A stretch of DNA of 64,000 nucleotides from Oreohelix idahoensis (lineage: Eukaryota; Mollusca; Gastropoda; Stylommatophora; Oreohelicidae). A program made the position numbers and the translations under genes. The stretch covers positions 1 through 64,000 of the forward strand of contig JAMPIV010003433.1 of assembly GCA_024509875.1 (NCBI GenBank), read 5' to 3'. Positions 23,721-34,776 of this stretch are shown in pieces. The notes under the pieces were generated by a model. The model was not told the DNA's origin and made no database searches. It saw only the letters and a list, made by a program, of their open reading frames with translations. Each line of letters begins with the position of its first letter. The first letter of the stretch is position 1.

Positions 23721-24755
23721 AAAAGAACGTGGGGGATGTATTTTTCAGGGAGATATTCAGCGATTAGATTGTAAGTATGATTTTGAACTTATTATGCATA
23801 CAAGTAAGAGATTTACAGGAAAAGTAACGCAGATGTACCAATTCGACATGTCAAAGATATATGTTGAGAACTTCGTGGACTGAGCAACAAAAGAGTAAAG
23901 TTAAAGGTGAAGGATAACCACCTTTGTCATGGTGAGTTCACGACAAGTAAACTAATGAGCTGTCTTCAGAGAATAGTTACGACAAGTAAACTAATGAGCT
24001 GTCTTCAGAAAATAGTTACGACAAGTAAATGATTTGAAGAGTCGACTTTTGTTAGAACTGTTCACACGCCCTCGCACGTAGGTATATGCTTAGATGACAT
24101 GGTACTTGTATATAGTTTAAGCTAATCTTTCAGCGATAGTAACAGAGCCCTACAGAGGTTAGAAAGAAATAAAGGCAGGAATATAATGAGATGGGAGTGA
24201 GGAGATGGAGTATAGAGGTATTTAAGTGAACAGGAGTAAAGTTATTGAACTAAACAAGATACAGGAGGACGATGCATATATATGAGATATAGAGCTTTTA
24301 TATATGAAGCCAACATGAGATAAACGTATGCAAGCTCTGGGATGAATTATTTGTCTTGCTGATAAAGGTATATACATACATATTTATGTAAATAAATGTT
24401 TTGATGGATACAGCAGATGTTTCAGTCCGTCTGTGAGCGTTGATGTATGTGGCCAGCAAATAAGAATAATAAAAACAAACTACCACTATACGAATGTCAG
24501 TAGAAACAGCAAAGAAGGAACCGAACGAGTCTTGGGTTAAAGAAAAGAGGGAAAAATATGTTCATCCAGGAATCTACACCTCTGGCGGAGATGGCCAGTA
24601 CACAAGTACACTCTTAACCCACTTGGAAGATAAACAAAAAGAGATTTTGTGACTTGAGTAATAATTACAACAGACACACGGTTACATTACAATTACCGAG
24701 GAAAACCAGGGCAGGTGTAAAATAAAAATACATGGTTTGACGACATGGCGTAGAA
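23721..24755. other. Single-copy DNA left of element M
   Basis: This is not seen elsewhere in the window. A short open stretch at 23721-23883 ends in YQFDMSKIYVENFVD but has no recognisable domain or start. A roughly 40-bp unit (GACAAGTAAACTAATGAGCTG...) is repeated two and a half times at 23935-24030. Nothing else was recognised. Confidence 0.5.
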
Positions 24756-24973
24756 GATGTTATCTTTCCACTTATCGTTCTGTCTTCCTCTTGCACGTTT
24801 GCCTTCAGCTCTTCCTTCCATTATGCTCTACAGCAATTTGTTATTGTCTTTTGATATGGCCATAATATTTTAGCTGTCCAACTTTAATCTCCTTCATTAA
24901 TTATCTTTTTTCATTCCTAGCTTTCCCAGATTTGTGTCTTCTCTTTCCATGGCAAGAAGGACTAAACTATGAC
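24756..24973. other. M left flank (copy B) with target duplication
   Basis: The flanking DNA ends in AGGACTAAACTATGAC. The last five bases, ATGAC (24969-24973), recur at 34136-34140 on the other side of the element. AGGACTAAACTATGAC also matches the 34-bp repeat found right of M, so the insertion is inside that repeat. Confidence 0.8.
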
Positions 24974-26317
24974 TATTGCATGACGATTGCTGGGTATTGT
25001 ATTGGATGTTGTTTACTGGCGCGGGTGGAATGGCCACCGCTGTGGAATGGTGGTATTACAGGGTTCTTGTGGTGTGGTGAAGATCAGGAGTGGCCGACGT
25101 GGTGTGTGAGTGTATAGACAAGTCAATGAGCACGCGAATGGGTGTGGTTCTAATGTAGACAGTGATGATCACACACCAAAAATACACATATAATATTGAA
25201 GAACTGTAGAACGCCTGTTATACATTTTGTGTACGATTTAATACACTACAGTACGAAGACGCTGACATCGAATACATACACTGTCAGTTGGGCAAGGCTC
25301 AAGCACGTCATAGGCATAACAAAAATGTTCAATACTTCTATAACATCAATGGCTCTTGAGCAGCCGGCATATATCGTGGTGTTAGTAGTATGATAATAAT
25401 TTCTCGCTACCCTCTCTGACGAGATAAGCCAGGTAAGACTCTGGCAGAATTAAGCTGCATAAATGCCGAGCTCCAAATACCTAATATCCTTTATATTTCT
25501 TCCGACACAACCAGTCATGTAAATCTTTTGGCGGTAAAGACCGCACGAGTGCCGGGCTTCAAATATGTAAATCTTCTCTGGATTCCCTTTGACAAACAGG
25601 TCATGTAAATCTTTTGGCGGTAAAGACCGCACGGTGCCGGGCTTCAAATATGTAAATCTTCTCTGGATTCCCTTTGACAAACAAGTCATGTAAATCTTTT
25701 GGCGGTAAAGACCGCACGGTGCCGGGCTTCAAATATGTAAATCTTCTCTGGATTCCCTTTGACCAACAAGTCATGTAAATCTTTTGGCGGTAAAGACCGC
25801 ACGAGTGCCGGGCTTCAAATATATGCAAGTTTCATCTAAGCTACAAAATAGAGTCAAAAGTACTTTTTACCTTTACAGCAATCCAGGAATAAATCACTTA
25901 ATATACATCATCTTCTTGGCACTCAGAAACATCGAGAAATATCGGGGAAAAATCTCAAACATATTCTAACACTCAGAAAACTCTATCCCCGATCACACGG
26001 GCAGAGGAAAATACAGGCTGAGCACCTTCTCAGCCGAAAACGCCCAGGCGACTGTTTTAAAGACCCAGTCCACCGGTCCCGCGCAAATCATTGCGCATGC
26101 CCAGATAGTCGCAAGCCCTGAGTTGAGCTCACACGGGACCAGTCCAGAACTTTTCCTGGAAACAGATCTATAAAACTCCTTAAATGGACAACTTGTCAAG
26201 ACAAGGGAAGATAACAATTAAATCTAACTTATACCAAAAAGATACAACCAGTATGTTCCCTTAGACCACAGATAAAAAGAAAACATCCGTGGCTTAAAAA
26301 ACAGACTGACCTTAACA
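24974..26317 (-). repeat. M 3' LTR (1344 bp)
   Basis: It matches 32882-34135 along its length. The difference in size comes mainly from one extra 85-bp unit (25514-25830). The outer end reads TATTGC where the inner copy reads TGTTGC, one change from the canonical TG terminus. On the element strand a long G-run (plus 26324-26342) precedes it. Copy A has a mixed purine tract there, so the pure C-run may be a sequencing artefact. Confidence 0.85.
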
Positions 26318-26998
26318 GTCTACCCCCCCCCCCCCCCCCCCCGGGAAAAAAAATGATATTTAAAAAAAAAAATACATCGAACAAATGAGGGCGGTAGCAT
26401 ACAAATATCTACATATAAGTATAGTCTATATAAAGGCATAAACACAAGAGTAATAAGAGTAATAACGAGGGATGTAGTTAGAACGACAAGATATCAGAAG
26501 AAAAGTGAAGAGTGAACAAAGACAGGATGGGGTACGAAAGAAAAGAGTAAAGATGAAGGGAAGCAATGCCATAATAAAGAAAAAGACAACAATATGACAT
26601 GGTAATCAAATACATGGCGAAAATGAATATCATAGAAATATAGCAACCTACAAGACAATCTAAACTTACACACACACCCCAAAATAAGCATGATAACCTA
26701 GACAACCGGCCCACAACGCACAAATGATGCGCTGACGAAGGCCATCGAAATATATACCGTCATAATATCAGGCTATACTGACGCACAATGGAGCGTCGAG
26801 TGAGAAGAAAAAAATATCTCACAACCTTAGAGAAAATATTTTCTCAAAATACAAACATTATATAAAAGAAGCGCTACCACAATCGCACAATAAAGTGCTG
26901 GGTACAGGCGCAACATTACAATGCTAGAAAAAATTACATTCATATGACTTCATATATCACAACAAAAAATACCATAACGACATGTCTCGCAATGATAA

Positions 26999-28476
26999 TA
27001 ATAATAATAATAATAAATTCTTTAAGCGCCAAACACGGCGCATAAGGCAGAAACCAGTGCTCTCCAGGTTGTTCGTTGTGACGCCACTCCTCTTAGCTCT
27101 TGCACATTATCTAGGCCGAACGTTCTTCCTTCTCTTATTATTGTTCTTCTGAGTGTTTTTTTTGGTCTTCCTTTTTTCCGCTTACCCTCAGGAACCCAAG
27201 TGAGCGCCTGTAGTGGTATTCTGTTGTTTTGCATTCGTAGGACATGACCGATATATGACCATCGTCTTTTCCTTATATAGTCGGAGACATATTTCTGCCC
27301 AGAGTCTTCTCTTATTTGTCGATTAGTCTTGAATTCTTTCCAACTGATGTTCATGAGTTTTCTAAGACATTTGTTCTCGAATGTATTCAGCTTGTTCTCC
27401 AATGATTTTGTTATTTTCCAACTCTCACAGCCGTATGTTAACACTGAGATAACATTTGAATTAAACAGACGAAGCTTGGTATGTATATTCAATGATCGTA
27501 ATTTCCAAATGTTAGATAATCTATTGAAGGCGCTAGCTGCCAAAGCAATTCTTAGTATGGATTTCTCTTGTTGTGTCACCATCCTGAGTCATTTTACTGC
27601 CTAAATAATTGAAACTTTCAACTTTCTGTAGTTTTTCCCCGTTCAAGATGATATCAAAGGTCTCGTTAGAAAAGTTCATAGCTTTAGTTTTAGAGGCATT
27701 TATTTGGAGACCAATTTTAACGAGAGATGACACAAATTATTTATTGCTTCTTGGGATTGTCTTGGTGTTGAACTTAAGAAGGGTACATCATCTGCGAAAT
27801 CCAGGTCCCCCAGGAATTTTCCATTTGTCCATTTTTATACCCAATTGTTCATTGTGGTTATTGTTTCTCATAACCCAATCAATAGCTATTCCAAAAAGTA
27901 GTGGTGACATAATACAGCCTTGTTTCACCCCTGTTTCTACTGTAAACCATTCTGTATTCCCTTTATTTGTTCTAACACAACATCTTGCATTGTCATATAG
28001 CGCTTTGATTATATTCACATATTTTGTTGGAAAACCATAGATTGTAAGTATCTTCCACAATGATGGGCGGTGTAGACTATCAAAGGCTTTTTGAAAATCG
28101 ACGAAGGTGATAATAAGTGGCGATTGCCTTTCCACTGATTCTTCTATAATTGTTCTTAGTGTGAATATTTGATCAATACATGATCGTTTCGGCCTGAAAC
28201 CCGCTTGTTCTTCTCTGATCTTTTCGTCAGCATGCAATTTAAGTCTTTCTAACATCATGCAACATAATAATTTTCCAGGTACTGATAATAGAGATATACC
28301 ACGCCAGTTATTACAGTCTGATAGATCACCTTTCTTCGGTAACTTTACAATAATACTGTCTTTCCATTGTTGTGGTGGTTGTTCTTCTCTCCATACTTCA
28401 TTTATAATATCTAAAATTCTCAAGAGGTTGTTGTCATTAACTGCTTTAATCATTTCCCCTGAAATTTCGTCAACTA
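26999..28476 (-). pseudogene. 5'-truncated RTE-like LINE, copy B
   Basis: This is the same insertion as 5245-6724, with identical 11-bp duplications CGCAATGATAA (26988-26998, 28477-28487), (ATT)n tail and 5' truncation point. The RT part is better preserved: one frame from about 28475 down to 27788 holds DEISGEMIKA, NNWRGISLLS, AGFRPKRSC, VDFQKAFDSLH, GVKQGCIMSPLLF. It breaks just before the FADD catalytic block. The frame at 27022-27582 holds the C-terminal region with LTYGCESW and a KRKKGRPKKTLRR basic stretch. No endonuclease is present. It is dead as a mobile element and only marks the duplication history of M. Confidence 0.85.
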
Positions 28477-28487
28477 CGCAATGATAA

Positions 28488-28967
28488 GTTACAACAAATA
28501 GAGATGTCATAAACATATTATACTCTTAACATCGTAATCTACAGCCATATATAACGACACCGACATATTATCAACAAAAGGTTATCATAACATAGTACCA
28601 TATCTTTTAACATAATATCATATACTAATGTATAATAATGTTAACTAACTGGAGCAGGTACAAATAAGAGATGTCTTATAAAATATACAATAGTCAATCC
28701 TACATTTCTATCTATTAAATGTGGCCGTGTAGACTTACGGCCCCTGTATGTATATAATTAAACCTTCCTCCGTTAACCCAAAAACGGTAGCAGAGATAGT
28801 AGTACAGACTATTTTAGAGTCTTGACTTATCAGGATCATAGAAATGTTCTACCCGAGTGTTAATTTATAATCACGGATATCTAAATAAACCCGAAATCTA
28901 TAAAGAGGTCTAAACAATGAGAGTCAAATAGAATCATGTAATTTATGTAAAGAAATGTTGTGAGTAT
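28488..28967 (-). other. M non-coding region between LINE and hydrophobic ORF
   Basis: This is the AT-rich remainder of M's 3' internal region. A 166-bp stretch present in copy A (6926-7091) is missing here at the word GTCTT/ATAAAATA. No gene was seen. Confidence 0.6.
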
Positions 28968-29640
28968 TCACATGATACCCACATCAAAAGGCAAATCTAG
29001 AGGATGGTAATGACGACTAAGAGCTTCATGATGGCTGACAATCCGCGATTTTGCGCAAGACAAAGGAAATGCCGTTGATAATTGCGTACATCCTAAAGGC
29101 TGAACTGACGTCATAGCCTGTGTACTGGGCAAAGAAAGACACAAGAAGCATACAATAAAGATGCAAAAACAGACATTGGTAAACTTGGACCTAAGTCGAA
29201 GTTTCAAAGAAAAGCAGTAAGTACGACAAAAAGTCGTAAAAGACAAAAATACGGAGCTAACCGGCCCAGCAAGAAAAGTAAGGATACTCATAAGGCATAG
29301 ATATGTACTAACAATTAAGTTCGTACATGTAGCAAAGAAAACACTAGCCATAGCAGAAAAGAAGTAGTAATCAACCCGACTGGACGCAGATTCAGTCGTA
29401 GCGAAGAAGTTAGTGTCTGTATTAGACAAAATCGAAGGATCTTCTTCTACAATAGTAGTTAAAGAAGGATCAAAGTTAGATTTACGACGTACTGAGGTAT
29501 GTCGAACTGGGCTAAAAGAAGCACCAAAATTAGTATGATGAACAATTGTATCTTCAATACTGCAAGATTGCAACATAGTAGAATGTATCACGTGAGAAGA
29601 TTTTGGCATAGTTCCTAAGGTAGAAGCAGTAAAGTTATGT
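28968..29640 (-). CDS. M hydrophobic ORF of unknown function
   Basis: This frame follows the protease in M. After a polar stretch with HVIHSTMLQSCSIED and SNFDPSLTTIVEEDPS, it has a hydrophobic block of about 45 residues (starting near VDYYFFSAMASVFF), a basic patch (SLKLRLRSKF), then a second strong hydrophobic segment (VCFCIFIVCFLCLSLPSTQA) that resembles a signal peptide, and ends about 48 residues later with DLPFDVGIM. Two or more membrane segments are likely. It could be the N-terminal remnant of an envelope-like gene left by an internal deletion, or a captured sequence. No domain was recognised, so neither is shown. Frame relation to the protease is uncertain because of nearby indels. 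Copy A preserves the C-terminal part. Confidence 0.45.
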
Positions 29641-30085
29641 TGCTTTCCCACGCAGCAATTTGTACCGGCGTACCCACCTTTACACCATGTATCTGTCCGA
29701 CAGTAAGGTCGGCGACAGGTGCTCTGAGCAAACATGCGTGTATATAACCAGTGAAAAATGGTGTGGCAATGTGGACAATGGCAGTCGGAAAAGTCTCAAC
29801 TGTCCCACCGAATGTCACACATTTGACCATATTACCAGTTGCGCAAGATGGATGAACTAAAGACTGTCTAATCCCAACAGTTGCGCATCCAGAATAAAAA
29901 ATTACTGAGACTGGATAATTGTTCACCAAACCCTTATGTAGAATAAGAGACCCTCTTTCGTCATGAGCCGCTAAGGCAGGAAGAGCAGGTAGAGAATGAC
30001 CGCAACTCAAAAAAGTTAAAGCTGTAGGTTGGAACAAAGTTGTGCACTCCGGGCACTGAGATGCTCTCTTGAAATCGAAAGCAGA
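29615..30085 (-). pseudogene. pol: M CPxC-CGH motif and degenerate protease
   Basis: On the minus strand the frame reads CPEC, 13 residues, CGH, then a retropepsin fold in the same order as G1 and G3: LILHKGLVNN, VRQ-like IRQSLVHPSCATG, the flap TFGGTVETFPTAIVHI, and VGQIHGV. The active-site triplet, DSG in G1 and G3, reads YSG here (VIFYSGCATVG, around 29910-29925), so the catalytic aspartate is missing and the enzyme should be inactive. The noisy copy at 1-3000 does not restore it. Downstream the frame ends at LLLLP without entering integrase. Confidence 0.75.
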
Positions 30086-31630
30086 GCAAGCAGTAACTTT
30101 AGGGATAGTATTATTATTTTTACCTTGATTATTAACACCCTGGGGCTCTTGTTGAGCAAAGTTAGCTTGACGAAACGATCTATCATTGTAGATCTATTGT
30201 TATCTTGTGATCTATCGCGTCTATTATTTCTATTGCAATTATTGTTATTTTCTCTATTGAAATTATTGTTCTGGTTTGAATCCCAGTTTTCATAGTTGTG
30301 ATCGTCATTTCCCCTTTGATCAAAATATCTATGTGATGGGTTTTGTTGTCTTTGAGAAAAAATTATTATCAGGTTGATAACCTCTATGGTAGTTACCTCT
30401 TCCAAAGTTCCCATAATTATTGGGACCAAAATTTTGAGGACCTCTAGATTGTCTCCTATTTCTTGAAGAAGGAGAATCACTATGTGGCGAACCCCATTGG
30501 TTCTGTCTAAAATTTATATTATCTCTCCTATCAAAATTTCGATCAACACTTTGAGATCTACGTCGCCAATTAGGATCATATGGTGTTGCTGAAGCAACGG
30601 GTAAACCTTCTTCGACTTTAGAGTTGCTAACCGTTACATTTGGATGTGCCGTAACGTATTTGCGACAGTATTGTTCCATATCTTTTATGCTTGGAGGTTT
30701 TCGCTCATGTAGGAAGGAAAGAAAAGGTTTACTAACTGATGACATAACATTGTCACGAAGCAGTAAGTCAACAAGGGCCTCATATGTGTTCAGTTTTTGA
30801 CAATTCCACCCAACGAGAAAAGATCAGGCGAATATCTGATATAAAGTCTGAAAAATCTTTCCCTGTCTCTGGCAATAGAGACTTAAAGCGTAGGCGATAA
30901 CCTTCTTCATCCAGTTGGTATTTTTTTTTATCAGGGCTCCTCTAATAATATCATAGTTATTTATGTCAGTATCTTCCACCGTCATCATAACCTTTTGAGC
31001 ATCACCTGTAAGTAACCTACCAAGTTGATCACAATATTGCAACTTATCTATCTTATGAGAGTCGCATGCCAGTTTAAATCTACCCAGATAGAATGCAATA
31101 TCGTCGCGGGTAGGGTTGAAAGCAGGTAATTTAATATCATAATGTTTAATATTTGCCCTATTGACAGAATTATTTGTCTCATTTTGTGCATTACTCATAT
31201 TTGCAAACTTTAATTTCTCCAACTCCAAAGCTAAAGCTCTTTCGTCATGTAACATTTTCTCTTTTTCAGCTTCTAGTTTCTTCTGTTCAGCCTCCATTTG
31301 CATTTTGATTTTTCTTTTTTCGGCTTCTACTTTCTGTTTTCTCTCTTCAGCTTCTAATTTCTGCTTTCTTTCTTCAGCTTCTACTTTCTGTTTTTCCATC
31401 TCCGTTTGGAATTTTCTCTCTTCAGCTTCTACTTTCTGTTTTTCCATCTCCATTTGGAATTTTCTCTCTTCAGCTTCTATTTGCATCTGAATTCTTTTCT
31501 CTTCAATTTTCTGTTTCTTTTCTTCAGCCTTCTGCGCCTTGGCATATGCCTCAAGTGCGAATTCCTCTAATTTATCTGCAGTCTTGCCAAGGGCTTTCCC
31601 TTGCTCAATAAAGTAATCCAAAGTAGACAT
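30016..31630 (-). pseudogene. gag: M Gag (frameshifted)
   Basis: It starts at the ATG of MSTLDYFIEQGKALGKTADK. Residues about 30-140 are a charged helix built of 16-residue units (EAEERKFQMEMEKQKV and variants), encoded by a 48-bp tandem repeat. A capsid-like part begins KHYDIKLPAFNPTRDDIAFY and continues LGRFKLACDSHKIDKLQ. The frame breaks at an A9 run (plus 30930-30938); the correct continuation, YQLDEEGYRL, lies in another frame. Later frames hold PFLSFLHERKPPSIKDMEQY and an R/N/G/S-rich tail (FGPNNYGNFGRGNYHRGY). No CCHC knuckle is present. The N-terminal and capsid patterns match G1 and G3. Confidence 0.8.
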
Positions 31631-32881
31631 TATGTCTAATTATATGAGGTCAATAACCTGGGTAAATATCTTATATGAGAAACTCACTTTATCCCAACTT
31701 AGTGGGTGACAAGTCTTTGCTCAAGAACTTGTATAGTTAACTTAACTTCCAATAATACAATTAATTACTTATATACCTATTGTGCATATAATTTTGACAG
31801 TATATAACAACAATGATAAGAATAAAAGGAAAAACAGGAAAGACAAAGACAGAATGTAATGGACAAACGACAACGTTCGCAGAAATCAACAAAACAATAA
31901 AGCAGAACTAAAGGAAAATGTTACAAAACTTGTAATGACAGCTGCGAAAAACAACCAAAACAATCGACTACACAGTGCATAAACGAAAAAGTGTAAAGAA
32001 ATAAACGATAGAAAAGGGGAGGCAGACAAATACAAACAAATTAATCAAAACTAAAGAACGGAAAAAATATAACAAAAACAACGATAGAACACCTCGGCAC
32101 AGCTAAACAAATATATCACGAAAGACCAACGTAGTGGACAAAAATACGTCCGCAACAAAAAGTCGCTGGTAATTTCCACTGCGGGAAATTCGCAATAAGG
32201 TCCCTAAAGAACGCTGTCGTAGGCCCTCAGTGAAGTGGGATACCCTACGACAGTCTCCGCCCAACCTGCCCGCTGAAATATAAACATCTATATAACATAT
32301 AAAACATAGAAACATGTAACATAAAAAACCAGGAATATGGATAAAGTGTGCTGGAAGGAAGGCCTAATTACACCACATACAGCGGCACAGTTCACAAAAC
32401 ATATAGCCACTTATCTGCTACTGGAAAAAAAGACCCTGGCCTCCGAAACCAGAGCGACAATGAAGTTCTCAGCAAACGCAATTCAGCGAGAAGAAGATCC
32501 AACGCTGAAGGGATACAGGAACTGGTCTCCAAAATAACAGCAACGATGATACAGGAACTGGTCTCCAAAATAACAGCAACGATGATACAGGAACTCAAGG
32601 AACAGGTATATTTCACCATACAGATCCTTGACCTCTAGAGCTTACCCGAAGAAAATCTGTACTGGCAACACTGCAAGTCGTCTTGAGTACTTGTCAACAA
32701 AATTCCTCACTATTGCACCGTAAGTTCTGTTTGATTTCCGCACAGGAAAACAGGATTGGATTTAACTGTAGTCAGATCGAAAAATTTCCGGACAACGCCG
32801 GGTACTTTCAGTTAATGATGTGCTCTACTGTTGAACTTGACAACATCACTGTAGATAACCCCATCAAGCTGGCTAACGCAT
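31631..32881 (-). other. M leader
   Basis: This 1.25 kb stretch lies between the 5' LTR and gag on the minus strand. It contains a 36-bp direct repeat (32513-32600, about two and a half units around GGAACTGGTCTCCAAAATAA). The sequence next to the LTR on the element strand (ATGCGTTAGCCAGC) does not begin TGG, so the primer-binding site is not obvious. No coding sequence was recognised. Confidence 0.6.
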
Positions 32882-34135
32882 TGTTGCATGACGATTGCTG
32901 GGTATTGTATTGGTTGTTGTTTACTGACGCTGGTGGAATGGCCACCGCTGTGGAATGGTGGTATTACAGGGTGCTTGTGGTGTGGTGAAGATCAGGAGTG
33001 GCCGACGTGGTGTGTGAGTGTATAGACAAGTCAATGAGCACGCGAATGGGTATGGTTCTAATGTAGACAGCGATGATCACACACCAAAAATACACATATA
33101 ATATTAAAGAACTGTAGAACGCCTGTGGTGCATTTTGTGTACGATTTATTACACTACAGTACGAAGACGCTGACATCGAATACATACACTGTCAGTTGGG
33201 CAAGGTTCAAGCACGTCATAGGCATAACAAAATTTGTTCAATACTTCTATAACATCAATGGCTCTTGAGCAGCAGGCATATATCGTGGTGTTAGTAGTAT
33301 GATAATAATTTCTCGCTACCCTCTCTGACGAGATAAGCCAGGTAAGACTCTGTCAGAATTAAGCTGCATAAATGCCGAGCTCCAAATACCTAATATCCTT
33401 TATATTTCTTCCGACACAAACAAGTCATGTAAATCTTTACGACCGCACGAGTGCCGGGCTTCAAATATGTAAATCTTCTCTGGATTCCCTTTGACAAACA
33501 AGTCATGTAAATCTTTTGGCGGTAAAGACCGCACGAGTGCCTGGCTTCAAATATGTAAATCTACTCTGGATTCCCTTTGACAAACAAGTCATGTAAATCT
33601 TTTGGCGGTAAAGACAGCACGAGTGCCGGGCTTCAAATATATGCAAGGTTCATCTAAGCTAAAAAATAGAGTCAAAAGTACTTTTTACCTTTACAGCAAT
33701 CCAGGAATAAATCACTTAATATACATCATCTTCTTGGCACTCAGAAACGTCGAGAAATATCGGGGGAAAATCTCAAACATATTCTAACACTCAGAAAACT
33801 CTATCCCCGATCACACGGACAGAGGAAAATACAGGGTGACCACCTTCTCAGCCGAAAACGCCCAGGCGACTGTTTTAAAGACCCAGTCCACCGGTTCCAT
33901 GCAAATCATTGCGCATGCCCAGATAGTCGCAAGCCCTGAGTTGAGCTCACACGGGACCAGTCCAGAACTTTTCCTGGAAACAGATCTATAAAACTCCTTA
34001 AATGGACAACTTGTCAAGACAAGGGAAGATAACAACTAAATCTAACTTATACCAAAAAGATACAACCAGTAAGTTCCCTTAGACCACAGATAAAAAGAAA
34101 ACATCCGTTGCTTAAAAAACAGACTGACCTTAACA
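32882..34135 (-). repeat. M 5' LTR (1254 bp)
   Basis: This is the partner of 24974-26317. The plus-strand reading begins TGTTGCATGACG and ends GACCTTAACA, followed by ATGAC. The internal 85-bp repeat has about three units (33423-33650), the first lacking a few bases. LTR identity is high by eye, with scattered substitutions (for example CATTTTGTG, GGTTCC against GGTCCC). Confidence 0.85.
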
Positions 34136-34295
34136 ATGACCAATGTTCTTGAAGTGACAGGACTAAACTATGACCAATGTTCTTGAAGTGACAGGACTAA
34201 ACTATGAAAAAGGTTCTTGAAGTGACAGGACTAAACTATGACCAATGTTCTTGAAGTGACAGGACTAAACTATGAACAATGTTCTTGAAGTCTTC
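34136..34295. repeat. 34-bp minisatellite at the M insertion site
   Basis: The unit is ATGACCAATGTTCTTGAAGT plus GACAGGACTAAACT, about 34 bp, in four to five copies with small changes (ATGAAAAAGG, ATGAACAATG). Degenerate units continue to about 34380. The left flank of M ends in part of the same unit, so the repeat was there before M inserted. Confidence 0.85.
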
Positions 34296-34776
34296 TTCTT
34301 CTTCAATAACTAAACTAACAGCGGAATACGGGTTCTTGAAGTGACCAGAGTAAACAATGATAAAAAGTTCTAGAAGACCACAGACACAGTGAAGAAATGT
34401 TGATCCCCGTTAGTCAATCTTCAGGCCAGGTAAGAGATGATAATGATGACAGTGTTAATATTCTAAATCCACAGTTCCCAGCATTTTTAACATCCATGCC
34501 ATAATTATGCCACAAACTTCAGAATTTATAAGGCTACAAAGACGATATTTTAAGTCATAGGTCTTGGCTCTGCATTTATTCAGTTCCTGTGTATATTTTC
34601 CATTTGGACAAGAGCTGAAAATGTGGACTCACATAGGCATGTAGTGGCAAAAGGCATCATATAATTTTTTGCTTTTCTAAAAACATCAGGATACAAGGGT
34701 TGCATAAGTGACCAAAAGTCAACCAAAGCCGTTGAAAAGAATATAATCTTCAAAGAGGTATCGCAAGATAACTCAA
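34296..34776. other. Spacer between M and G2
   Basis: This is AT-rich single-copy DNA with decayed minisatellite units at its left end. No ORF or RNA gene was recognised. It ends ATAACTCAA directly before the G2 LTR. Confidence 0.5.

Larger units (their letters stand above)
24974..34135 (-). mobile_element. Element M: non-autonomous Gmr1-like LTR element
   Basis: This is a complete, LTR-bounded element read on the minus strand: 5' LTR 32882-34135, leader, gag, CPxC-CGH motif and protease remnant, hydrophobic ORF, non-coding region, 3' LTR 24974-26317, with a LINE inserted near the 3' end. The target duplication is ATGAC. LTR ends are TGTTAAGG...TGCAACA on the element strand. No integrase, reverse transcriptase or RNase H motif was found between protease and 3' LTR, so it must use another element's enzymes. 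Gag N-terminus, CPxC-CGH motif and LTR start resemble G1 and G3, making those families the natural helpers. This last point is inference. Confidence 0.8.
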
